DNA of 64,000 nt. Source: Ulota crispa (lineage: Eukaryota; Streptophyta; Bryopsida; Orthotrichales; Orthotrichaceae). The stretch lies in the NCBI GenBank assembly GCA_963920765.1, contig OY987247.1, positions 1,302,001 through 1,366,000 of the forward strand. The letters are read 5' to 3'. The notes beneath the pieces were generated by a model that did no database searches, was not told the origin of the DNA, and saw only the letters and a list, made by a program, of their open reading frames with translations. Made by a program: the position numbers and the translations under genes. Shown one piece after another: positions 24,368 through 34,937 of the stretch (the first letter of the stretch is position 1; each line of letters begins with the position of its first letter).

Positions 24368-24615
24368 AACGCCTAATACTAAGGTAGGAGGTTCTAAAAG
24401 CTTCCACCTCCTAAAAGCGTTTGGCTCTAGGAACATCTCACATTTTGCAAGAAATATGTACAACTCTCATTGATGAGTTAGGTAGGCTTAGCATATTTCT
24501 AAACCTACCTAACTCATCAATGACAATTGTACATATTTCTTGCAAAATGTGAGATTTTCCTAGAACCAAACACTTTAGGAGGTGAATGCTTTTAGAACCT
24601 CCTACCTTAGTAGGT
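24368..24615. mobile_element. Compact foldback hairpin element
   Basis: The arms (about 24368-24492 and 24500-24615) are inverted copies of more than 100 bp with a tiny loop. Matching blocks include GCAAGAAATATGTACAA and CTACCTAACTCATCAATGA with their complements. It would form an almost uninterrupted hairpin. A fragment of the same family appears near 39595-39660. Confidence 0.8.
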
Positions 24616-25502
24616 GAAGCTTAAAAACCCCCTTAGTCACTAAAAGAAAGTACAAAAAGTACACGGTCGTCTTTTTCAAGGGAGGTGCTTTACCCTACAC
24701 TATTTCAATCATAAGTTAGAAGAAAACAATTAATAAAATCTTTTGTATTTTAAGATGTTGATTTAGCAAAACCACAACAAAATCCAGTTGTTTGGTATTC
24801 AATATGTTTTATGCCATATTGCCATTCCCTTAAAAAATTTAGGTTGCGCAAGTCAGAGCATTAAGTTTGAATTAACAAGAATCATTGGCACCAAAAAAAC
24901 AATAGATACAGTGCTTATAATCATGCACTTTGTGTCCTTATAGTTGAATGATTGAGAATTGGAAATTCAAAAAAATTAATGGGAATTACGGGCAACAAAG
25001 GCAAATAAAAAATAAAAAAATGCATGAGAAAAAAAAAATGTCATATTTTTTAAACACTTTTTGAGAATCACAATTGTTTGTGCAAAACCATTTCAATGTA
25101 AAGAGCAGGTGACTAGTTGCAAAATAAGGGATAAGATGTTCAAAGTCATTGTAAATTTGTTTTACCTTGTTAACTTACTCACTTTACACTTTATTTTAGT
25201 CCAAGACTCTAAATAACAACACTATTATGAATGGAACCCATATCAACACTATTTTGTTAATTAGGATATCTTGATTTGAACATTTTGAGCAAAATATTGT
25301 TGATTAGGACGTATTGGTGTTGATTAGGACAACTTGATTTGGGCCATGATTTCTACTAATGGTTTATTAAAATATAAACCAGATTTTTTTTCTATTTGCA
25401 AGAATAATGCATTTTGTTTTTGATAAAAGAGTATACAAATGCACACCATTGTACCCAATAATATTGATCAAGGACTTAACACCAATTGTGGTAGTGTCAC
25501 TT
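24616..25502. other. AT-rich intergenic DNA, nothing recognised
   Basis: No exon or repeat boundary is recognised. Confidence 0.5.
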
Positions 25503-25654
25503 CACTATAAGAAAACGTTGTCAATATAGTCATTTTTTGTAGATTCAGACGTGTAAATTTGGACATTTTTTTGTCAATTTGGACATTTTTCTGTCAATTC
25601 AAATATGTTTAGTCAATTTGGACGTGTCGGTTAGGACATTGTTTTCTTGTAGTG
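25503..25654. mobile_element. Short CACTA-type MITE, 152 bp
   Basis: It begins CACTATAAGAAAACGTTG and ends TTTTCTTGTAGTG, the canonical CACTA/En-Spm-type termini. Internal direct repeats read 'TTTGGACATTTTTTTGTCAA'. No 3-bp target duplication is visible. Confidence 0.7.
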
Positions 25655-26251
25655 CGTGGACACTTAAGGAATGGAGATATTAAAAAGTGAGCCTTCATAG
25701 ATTGAAGCTTTCCTTGTGGCTAAAGATGCAAACTAGGATCCAACTCTTACTGTCAACAATCCAAGTTTCTTAAAAAAATATTTTGCAATAGCCAAAATGT
25801 TTGTGATACAAATAGCACCAAGTTGCTAGAATTCTAGAAGGCAACAAATTGTACAAATATTTCTTTAAGGACACAAGTCCTTCCACATGGTGGTCATTCA
25901 AGTTTGAAACTTGTAATTTTTACTTATGCAATTCTCATAATGGTATTTGGGATATTAAACAATCAAATAAATAAGGTTACTGTAGAGTCCAACTATAGAA
26001 AAAATATCATGAACTCCACATTGACAAATGATACAAGCAGCCTAATAAAAAAAAGAAAACGACTACATGCAACTTGCACATAGCTATACAAAATAGCTCT
26101 TGTTTTCAAAATAACAAATACAAAAAGGGAGTTCACTCTAGGTCTCAAGTCTTGCTTGGTTTTCAAATCATGGTTGACCAAGAGGCTGGAAAAAACAGAT
26201 TTAGGGCCCTTTTACACTAGGATTGGAGGCAATACAAACTTGGAATCATTT

Positions 26252-26361
26252 CACTACAAGAAAACAAGACCTTGATCAGTTGATTTGGACATTTTAAACA
26301 TAGATTAGGACATGTTTGTGTTAATTAGGACCACTTGATTAGGACCCATTTTCTACTAGTG
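26252..26361. mobile_element. Short CACTA-type MITE, about 110 bp
   Basis: It begins CACTACAAGAAAACAAGACC and ends TTTTCTACTAGTG. The 'ATTAGGAC' repeats inside resemble those near 25260-25345, suggesting related elements. Confidence 0.65.
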
Positions 26362-26556
26362 GGTCCTAAATGGCTTCAAGGACAACCCAAGCACTCATTG
26401 TAATAAATGTAATAGGGATAAATTCTTGTTTATCCAAAAGTTTTGGGGCCCAAATATTTAAGATCATTTGTTTTAACCGTGTATAAATTTTGTAAAGAAG
26501 GAAGGAAGAAGAATGTAAAGTGGAGCCATTGAGATTTCTATTCCATTGTATGGTGT

Positions 26557-26693
26557 TGATCGATCGATCGATCGATCTATCTATCCATCCATCCATCCAT
26601 CCATCCATCCATCCATCCATCCATCCATCCATCCATCCATCCATCCATCCATCCATCCATCCATCCATCCATCCATCCATCCATCCATCCATG
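26557..26693. repeat. GATC/TATC/CATC microsatellite
   Basis: Tetranucleotide repeats GATC, then CTAT, then about 28 copies of CCAT run uninterrupted. Repeated Ser-Ile-His-Pro or Gly-Trp-Met-Asp frames across it are artefacts. Confidence 0.97.
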
Positions 26694-26699
26694 TTAGAA

Positions 26700-27133
26700 A
26701 TAAGGTAGTGACACCCCTCTCCATGAGTGTCCCCATTGGTGTTATCTACTTTTGCAGCATGTATCATGCCTAATAAATAATAATTTTTTGGTTATGGCTA
26801 ACAAAGTGATGGTTATGGGTCATTAACATGACAATTTTGAGTGCCCCATTTCACTATTTAAGAACTCCTCAAGTTAGTACTATGAGTTTATGAGCACAGT
26901 TAAGACTTCACTAAGAGTCTTTTTTAGCATCTCCTACACACAACTATACATTTTCAGTGATTTTTCACTTCGAAAAATCTTTATGAACAAATGCTTGCAA
27001 TTGGAACTTTGAAATCGATGCCAATATTTTTGGTTTCCTCTTGCTAACTTGACAATAAATTTTTTTTGAGTTCATCAATTGATTTTCCTACTCCAAAATC
27101 ATTAGATTCAGGCTTATGGGTGTTGCTACCTTA
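26700..27133. repeat. Dispersed repeat, copy 1
   Basis: Blocks such as 'GAACAAATGCTTGCA' and 'GATGCCAATATTTTTGGTTT' recur in the same order at 50340-50690, inside the large MULE-like element. It is non-coding, of unknown class, and abuts a Tourist-like MITE. Confidence 0.65.
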
Positions 27134-27690
27134 GGGCAGCTTCACACTATGGTTGAAGGTTGAGAGGCCATTGGTTTGCACCCATCAGATTGCAAGAAAC
27201 CGAGAGTCCGGCCACTCAACCCTTCACACTAGGGGCCAAACTCCATAGGCCATCATCCTCCAAATGTCTACATGGCAGTACTTTATCATCCAAAGTTGAC
27301 GGCCTCTCGGCAATAGTTTGGGTCAAGCAAAAATGGAGACCCAAACTATGATTGAGAGGCCATCACATTGTTTTCATAAAATAATAAAAAGCTTACAAAA
27401 TATTAGCCATTGGATTTGGAAGGTCTAACAAATGCTCTGGCTTTGGACTTTGGGCTTGGCCTTTGGAGGCTTCACACTATGGCCATTCAAGTTGAGAGTC
27501 TATGGAAGCTCATTGCCAAAAGCTTGTCCTCTAGACTTGGCCTTTGGAGGCTTCACACTAAGGACAGCCAAAGGTGTCAAAAACAATAATTTAATACTTA
27601 TTTGCAACCCATTTTATTGGCCTCTCACCAAAGTTTGGCCACTCAATCCCACGGCCTCTCAACTTGGCCTGTCATAGTGTGAAGCCACCC
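27134..27690. mobile_element. Tourist-like MITE, 557 bp, TTA target duplication
   Basis: The inverted termini GGGCAGCTTCACACTATGG and CATAGTGTGAAGCCACCC are flanked by TTA on both sides (27131-27133, 27691-27693). A 3-bp TTA duplication with GGG-type ends is typical of PIF/Harbinger-derived MITEs. Internal 'GAGAGGCC' and 'GGCCTTTGGAGGCTTCACAC' motifs repeat. No transposase is encoded. Confidence 0.82.
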
Positions 27691-28420
27691 TTACTACAAA
27701 ACTACAGAATGGAAAGTTCAGACTATTCATATGCAACTAAAATTTTCAAGTTTTGAACAATGAATAGACATATAATGAAAATTCTGAATTGGTTTTCTTA
27801 AATTGAACATTATTAATTTACACATAACTTTTGACGTCATGAATCTAAAATCGTATACTCTAAAAATACAATTATTTTTAAAAGGTCGTATTTAAGATTT
27901 ACTTTCTTTGGATTCTTAAGGAATGGGTACATGCAGTTTCTAAAATTCAAATTATTTACATAAAGGGGTTACGAATAATGTCACTGAACAATGCATAACT
28001 AAAAAAAGAAATTTAGAAATTTAGATGGATGACAGTAATTGCCTCAAGGTAGAAGATTGACCCAGTTGAAGACATTCTTGCGCCATCAAAAACATGGAGA
28101 AGTTTTTTTCTTCATTACAAGAAAATCCCAAGTATTTGACTTCGACATTGAAACACTAACCAATCAAACACGGAGTCTAGTTTACAGTCAATATTGAGCC
28201 TCAGTCACAATGTTGCTAAAATGGGATTTTTTAGACGTCTTTTATTTGTGAGTTTGAAGTGCAAGAATGTTGGGTGTTAAATTTTGGGGATACCATCCCA
28301 TACAAATTGTCCCTTCTCTTTGCTCTTCACACACAAGTGTTCTATGATAATAAAATTTTGCAACAAGTGAGGTGATGGACAATCATGATAACGCCACCAA
28401 AACTCTCAGCTCTTGCAAAC
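27691..28420. other. AT-rich intergenic DNA, nothing recognised
   Basis: No gene or repeat end was recognised. Confidence 0.5.
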
Positions 28421-29719
28421 TTAACCTCTAAAGGACCGTGGGGACGATTTTTGTCCCTGCTGTATACACGGGGGCCGTGTATTCACGGTAACCCTCCCAA
28501 GCTTTTAAGGGTTAATTCACTTATAAAGATAAAAGGAAAATAGTGCCCATATTCATTGATTACTTCCTAAAGTCCTGAACACCTTCTTTGGCAACATAGC
28601 AATTTTGGGCAGCTCACTACCAATGGATTTTTCATTATTTTTCTCCAAAATTTTCATACAAGATGTGCTCAAGGAGAAGCTTTGAGGCCCAAAAAATTTC
28701 ATTATTTTTGACTTCAGGGTTCAAAAGTTATTGCACAATATGTTGTTTTCACTACTCAGCGGGCTGATAATTTTTTTTTTAAACTTTCATTTTAAACTCT
28801 TTTAGAAAAAAATTGTTCTATAGATTTATATATACATGGGAAGCTTTGAACCATTTGATTTTGATTAATGAGATGAAAGTTATGAGGAGACTTTGTTTGC
28901 GGGCAGTTCCGGATTCTCTACTCTAAAATCAAATTTGAAGTCATTTATTTTACTCAGTTTTCAATATTTTGGAATGAAAACAAAACAAAACCTAGGGATG
29001 TGGGTTGTTTATCACAACAATACAACCATTGGGATTGGAATTTTCCATTTCCATGATTAAGTTCATAACAATTTAGTGCTTAGAATTGTTCTTTATTTCT
29101 TTTTACTTAATATTTTCTTTTGCCATATGTTGTATAATTCCAAATGATTTGAAACTTTTCAAGTGTGTACGCAACCAAGGTCCGGGAAGAATTGACCGCT
29201 AGTTCTATGCTAGCCAAGTGAAATGAGAAAAAACCGTTTGCAATTTATAAACTTGAGCTAAAAACTGGTCAAAAATCTTTAAAAAATATATTTATAGTGT
29301 GAAATGCAAAAAATAACCGAAAGAGCTCCTTGATGAACCAGTTCAATACAAGGATTGAAGGAAATCTACCAAAAAATCTCAAATATTTCCTGGACCTTGT
29401 ACCCAACTTGCTTTGAAGAAAAAATCCAAAAAATTACAACCATTTTGGAAATTTTTTCACACAAATAAGACCTTGTGAAGTGCAGTTGCCTAAATTTTTG
29501 CACGAACAAAAAATAACTTTTCGTCAATTCAAACTCCTATATCTTACAATACACATGGTGAAAATTTCTGAATCTTTCCGACATCTTTTGGTACTAGTGA
29601 AGTACAAGATCTTACAATTACATGTGTAAAAAAAATTTCTAAAATTTTGTATTTGAACTAGAAATGGCAGTTTTGGAGAAGGTTTGATGAAAAACTTATC
29701 TTAGGACTACAGGGGTTAA
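28421..29719. mobile_element. TTAA-bounded element, 1.3 kb
   Basis: The ends are TTAACCTCTAAAGGACCGTG and GGACTACAGGGGTTAA. Blocks near 28860-29040 are reverse-complementary homologues of 21740-21960 inside the 936-bp element. A subterminal TTAA at 28512-28515 could mark an internal boundary. It is non-coding. Confidence 0.6.
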
Positions 29720-30159
29720 TAAACAACCAAACGCAAAACTTTGCCCTAGTTATATCGAATATAAAATTCATGATTTTTAGAATTAAACTGATTATACACA
29801 TGATATCAACAAGCAGCACTTCTACAATAGTTACGATACAAGAGGCTCCTTGCACCATAAGCTTGCTTTTCGAATAAGGTGCCCACTCAAACTTCTTCAA
29901 CTTAGCTTGCCTCTATACAAAGCCTCCTTCCTGCTACCCAGAGCCATTAAATCTACATCTCCTTGAAGATGGATTCAATTTCAGTTTCCTAGTATCATAT
30001 TCAGTGTCAATATGGTATGAATTCAAAATCACATAGACTTCTCCGCAAGGAAATGAAGACATGAGGCTCTGGAGCAGCGGTGATGGGTCCCCTCGAGAAA
30101 GGTTGGCCCCAGTGGAGCGGTCGTAGGGTAACAATGCTGAGTGTGTGGCGCAAGAAGGA

Positions 30160-30345
30160 AGCCCATTGGCCAGGCTCGGCGCAGACTAGCAGCCTTATCC
30201 CCATGCCCGTCACCCTGGTCGCCTACAGGATCACACTATCACACCCCCGCGCATCGCCCATCTGCTCGCTCGCCCAGCTCGCCATCACCACCTCCGCTTC
30301 GTCACTGTCGCTACAACCCTTCAACGCCTTTCGTCACGTCTCCAG
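30160..30345 (+). promoter_or_regulatory. psbY promoter-proximal region with CCAAT-like and I-box-like motifs
   Basis: ATTGG (reverse CCAAT) lies at 30165-30169, and CTTATC (reverse GATAAG, the I-box core found in light-regulated plant genes) at 30194-30199. TCTCCAG/GTAACT at 30345/30346 looks like a 5'-UTR donor. A matching acceptor (TTTGGCAG) ends at 30718, suggesting a 5'-UTR intron of about 373 bp. Functional assignment is inference. Confidence 0.4.
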
Positions 30346-30764
30346 GTAACTCATCAATGTGCAGTTTTTAGATCTCCTTCTCATCGCTCAGCTTTTGTGC
30401 CTTCTCGCTTGGTGGGCGTCGCTGCATGCATTGCCGTCGAGGAGGTCCATGTCCGTGATACACATTTGCTGTGAATTATGTTATGAATGGGGCGGGGAAT
30501 TGGAAAGGTGCTGTCTTTCTATGGTTGTACGCGCTGAAATGCAATGATTGTGAGAGAGCGGGATGTGGGGGTAACTCAGCGATCACCTTGGGATGTTTGT
30601 TGTAGAAGTACTCAATTTCGATGTGGGGAGGTTTTATGGATATCATGGTCGTTGGATGTTGTGCGGGATTCGCTCGTGATCAAGGTTTGATTGATATGGT
30701 GGTGTGGGAATTTGGCAGGTGGTGAGAGTTTGGTTGTGTTGTGAGTGAGAACGCGGGTGCGACG

Positions 30765-31783
30765 ATGGCCATGGCGACCGCCGTCGCGAGCACAAGCTTC
30801 ACGTCCGTGAAGAGGAGCAGTGTTTTGGGAGCTGGAGTGCAGGGTCTGCGCGCTGCCAGCCAGAAGGTGTCTGCTGTGAGACTGGGAGCTGTGCCTTGCG
30901 CATCAGCCAAGCTGTCCACCTCTGCCGATGGGTTGGGGCAGCAGGTTGGCGTGGGCGCCAACGCCATAGCAGGTGAGTGCAATGATTGGTAGAGTGGTAG
31001 AGTGGCTTTTGGGATGTTAGAATGGTGGTAGCATCGTTTCGGTGGCAATGGTGGATTGGGTTGCGAATTGGTGGATTCTGGTGTGTTCGGGAGGCGGTGG
31101 GAGTTGTCGGGTATCGGAAGGACGTGGGTGGATTGTGATGGTGATGGTGATTGCGTGACGGTTGATGGTGTGTGGCAGGCGCGATGTTCGCGGCGATGGC
31201 GAGCTCGGAGTCGGCGATGGCGTCGCAGCAGATGATGGCATTGGCGGAGGGCGACAACAGGGCGGTGGCGCTGCTGATTCCGATGGTGCCGGCGATCGGG
31301 TGGGTGCTGTTCAACATCTTGAAGCCGGCGCTGAACCAGGTGGACAGGATGAGGTCGGCCAAGGCACTGGTGGGCGGCGCGGGTCTGGGGGCCGCGGCGA
31401 CGCTGCTGGCCGCTCCGCATGCGGAGGCGGCCCAGGAGGTAGCGCGACTGGCTGACAGCGACTCTCGGGGGCTGGTGATCGTGGGGCTACTGCTGCCCGC
31501 GGTGGGATGGGTGCTGTTCAACATCCTGAAGCCCGCGCTGAACCAGGTGGACAAGATGCGGAGCCAGAAGGGCGTGATGGGCGCGCTGGGCTTGGGAGGA
31601 GCGTCGATGCTGCTGGCGCCGCATGCGGAGGCGGCGGCGCAGGAGATGGCGGAGGTGGGGGCGGACACGAGACCGCTGATCCTGCTGGTGATTCTGGCAC
31701 CGGCGATCGGGTGGGTGCTGTTCAACATTTTGAAGCCGGCGCTGAATCAGGTGAGCAAGATGCAGCAAGGCAACAAGAAGTAG
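30765..31783 (+). CDS. psbY: PsbY polyprotein precursor, left copy, exons 30765-30972 and 31179-31783
   Basis: The 270-residue nuclear-encoded precursor of PsbY, a small single-span thylakoid protein of the photosystem II periphery. Exon 1 encodes a Ser/Ala/Val/Arg-rich transit peptide without acidic residues until Asp55. The 206-bp intron (GTGAGT...GGCAG) splits Gly70. Exon 2 encodes three PsbY units, each a hydrophobic span ending in the identical motif GWVLFNILKPALNQV, at 110-124, 179-193 and 247-261. Linkers end in APHAEAA before units 2 and 3, Ala-X-Ala sites expected for thylakoid processing. Arabidopsis makes two PsbY peptides from one precursor; here there are three. The start is the first in-frame ATG after a GTG-open frame; a second Met lies two codons on. 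It pairs with the identical minus-strand copy. Confidence 0.95.
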
Positions 31784-32132
31784 AGGGCGAGAGGCGGGAT
31801 GCACTGCTGCAGGTTGGCGAGACGATGCAGAATGGGGGCGTGAAGAGGCGTGGGTGCGCTCAGCTCGCGAGCGGACGGTGCGCAGTGTAGGACGTTGTAG
31901 AGGATGATGAAGGCGAGGAAATCCTCGGGAAGGCCATGGCGGATGGCGACATGAGGGAATAGGTCACGAGAAACTGGTGGGATGAGAGGGGGGTTGGGAC
32001 GGTGATAGGAGTCGTATGCAGCCCTTGGCGGCGAGAGGGGCGGTGATGGAGGCGTGATGGCTGCGGGTGAGCGCGTGGGAAGAGTGTGTAGAGTGTGTAT
32101 ATGGGGTGAATTTGTCGAATCAATTGTACTTT
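31784..32132 (+). other. 3' flank of left psbY copy
   Basis: GC-moderate sequence after the stop codon, inside the inverted repeat; it probably contains the 3' UTR. The repeat ends abruptly at 32132. Confidence 0.6.
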
Positions 32133-34662
32133 GGTGGCCAGATCAATCTAGAGACTAGCATTTTATTCAATTCCTACCTGGAGTTGGTGATCAAATCTTC
32201 TCTTGGAAATGCTAGTGGTAGGACGTTGGGAATGTGCATACGTGGAACGTGCTTTTATCCTGATTCTTTATATGGAGACTCCAAATGTCACTTCGAGCTG
32301 CGACTTTCCTCTTCGTTCACTACTTTGCGTTTGATGACAACTTGCTATAGGTCTAGGTCGTAACATTCATGAGTTTTGGTGGCCTCGGCGCTTTGGTTAC
32401 TGAGTTTTTTAGAGCAAAATTGTGTCAAACCTGAGTGAAGCATTCTGAATTCGAGCTCTAGCGTGCTCTTTTCATGTGGGAATCATGGCTTAATTGTATC
32501 CTTTGCTCAAAACTGTGCTCAACTTTGCAATGATGGTGCTGAGGTTTGCTTTCATGCTAGTTCCGAGGGTGCTCGGTCAAGATTCTCTAGAATGTTATGG
32601 GCTTGTTGAGCCAGCTTTTGCGGTTGGCAACTTGCGGTGTCCAGTTAGGGGGCCTGGAATTTTTTGACTCGTTCACAGATCTGACGCGCAGGCCTTGTGT
32701 GTAGTAACATGTATTCAGTGTTTCATCAGGTATTTCAAACCTTTGACTAGTTTTTCTGGTAGCAGAATCCTAAAAGGCCACGGTGATTTTCAGCTTCCTT
32801 CTTCGGTTTTTTGTCTTTTTGTAGATTAGCTCAATGAACAGCTACCACAAATCTATTGGAATTCAAAAAATCAATTTGACCCGGTTTTTTTCTGAAATTA
32901 GAAAAGTACTTGTTACTTGGAGCGTATCTGGACCAGTGCGAAGTCCAGATACACCTTAAACATCAGTAGTTTTCCATTTGTGGAATCATTTGTTAGTTTT
33001 TTTACACCTCGACGCAGAAAATACTTTCCCCAGGTGTACTTCTAACATGACGCAAATCATTTGCAAGTGAATTTTATGATAATTTAGTTTTCTCTGAACC
33101 TTTGAACTCCCCATGAGTGAAGTCGGGCGCACTTAAAGCTGGGAATCGATTGGGTGATCATTTCTGCGAAGTATGGTATGAAAGTCTATCTGGTCTGTTT
33201 GCACCAAAAATCTGCTGGTTTATGGAACTTTCTTCAAGTTGGCAGCAAGCTAAGACATCCGCACCCTTGCACGCAACTTGGAGCTCTCAAAAGCAACCAG
33301 GTATCTAGGGTGTAAACACTACTATGGGCTCACTCAAATCTTAGATGTCCCATCTTTGCCCTCTAGCAAGTACTAGCAAGCATTGAGAGCGTATCATGGA
33401 GGATATGTATAGAGTTGCAACTACAGGTCTCTTTTGTCAACCAATTAACAAATTTTGATTGTCTTAGATTTGGGTGTGCTATCAATTCATCAAATCTTTA
33501 ACATTCTAATTTTTGAGCTACAATTGAACAAACCTTGTCTTGTATAAGACGTTGGCACATTTGCAATGAGGCACGTTAGAAAGTGGCCGACCACGTGCTC
33601 TCAAGGGGCTGTTGAGCGGGTATGTGTACTAATGCTCTAATGATTGGTATTGAGCGGATGTGTGAGGATGCTCAAACGATTGATAATTAGGTTTCATACT
33701 TCGGGTGTTCTCTCACCAGAATCCTTTTTCAAGAACAAGGTTTTTCCTGCCTTGGCAGACTAAACTTGGCATATTTTTGAAGTGAAGAACTTTTTTGTAG
33801 ATTAATTGGTTGACTTGATCACCAATATTCGTATCCCCACTTCGGGGAGTACTAGTTCCTATAACAGTTTTCGGGCTCTCGGAGTCACAACTTTGAAGGA
33901 AGTGGTCGTAGGCTACGGTTATGGCAAATGATGTGACGTAGAGACTGGAAATGATTTTTAAGAGCTTCAGGGTACTGGTATGCTCTTTATTGCACAATTT
34001 TTGTGAGGTACGCAACTAGTCAGTTCCTTTGTTTCTGTTCCACAACATTGTAAATCGAACAGTGCAACACTCACGTTAACTAATTCAGGTAACTTTTTTC
34101 TAACTGATACTCCGTATGAAAGTGTGGCATGTCTCATGTCTCTTGCTTTTGTTCTTGAAAGAGGGTTTTGATCACAACCTTTTGTCACCACAAGTAGGAA
34201 CTTGGTAACAAAGCCCCGCAATGCAACATCTTTCACACACTCTAGTAAGGCTTTAGGCTCGCAGAACCTTTTCAAATTTTGGCAACTTCATATTGCGCGA
34301 AACAAGTATTTTCATGACTGGCATGGAGAAAATCTACGACAATGCGCATTCTGCTTCATTAAAAAAATTGCCTCACATGCGATATTCCGGAAAATCTAGT
34401 CTTCTTCCCATGAATGTTGAACACGCATGTTCTAATTTCCAAATCACTATGACGGTCGTCCTCACTTGCTGAAACATGTAATGGAAAGGTCATACATTAA
34501 ATTTCAAACCCCTTCCGTTTCAGCCAGAGCGGTAATATAACAGGAAAAACACTCGATACATACAATAATACATTCCCAGAATTAACAAGCACTCCTGAGA
34601 GTGCAAGGCCGTGAAGAAAAACTTGGAAGAGATGTACGCAACGCTCATCTCCAGATGCCTCA
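32133..34662 (+). other. Spacer between the psbY copies, first assembled copy
   Basis: No convincing gene; short open frames lack splice or composition support. From 32389 on it is repeated directly at 34938 with only two 1-base homopolymer differences (near 34370 and 34505). The segment 34663-34737 is already the first 75 bp of the inverted arm, so this contig alone shows spacer followed by inverted psbY. Confidence 0.85.
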
Positions 34663-34737
34663 AAAGTACAATTGATTCGACAAATTCACCCCATATACAC
34701 ACTCTACACACTCTTCCCACGCGCTCACCCGCAGCCA

Positions 34738-34937
34738 NNNNNNNNNNNNNNNNNNNNNNNNNNNNNNNNNNNNNNNNNNNNNNNNNNNNNNNNNNNNNNN
34801 NNNNNNNNNNNNNNNNNNNNNNNNNNNNNNNNNNNNNNNNNNNNNNNNNNNNNNNNNNNNNNNNNNNNNNNNNNNNNNNNNNNNNNNNNNNNNNNNNNNN
34901 NNNNNNNNNNNNNNNNNNNNNNNNNNNNNNNNNNNNN
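34738..34937. other. Assembly gap of exactly 200 N
   Basis: The run of N has a round length, typical of a scaffold gap of unknown size. Both flanks belong to the duplicated spacer/psbY unit. Confidence 0.99.

Larger units (their letters stand above)
30042..32132 (+). repeat. Left arm of the psbY inverted duplication (2,091 bp)
   Basis: This segment is the reverse complement of 37210-39300 with constant offset (paired positions sum to 69342, so no indels). At least three substitutions are seen (30398, 31019 and 31026 with their partners). It includes promoter, coding region and 3' flank of psbY. Confidence 0.97.

Noticed and set aside
26520-26767. Open frames of repeated Ser-Ile-His-Pro and Gly-Trp-Met-Asp
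   Set aside because: They are translations of the TCCA microsatellite in different frames, without any other coding feature.
30680-31804. Long minus-strand frames opposite psbY (and their mirror at 37538-38662)
   Set aside because: Shadow frames caused by high GC and three coding repeats; they span the intron unspliced.
33713-34275. Two minus-strand frames of about 100 codons in the psbY spacer
   Set aside because: They lack family motifs, and their second copies are only the duplicated assembly of the same DNA.
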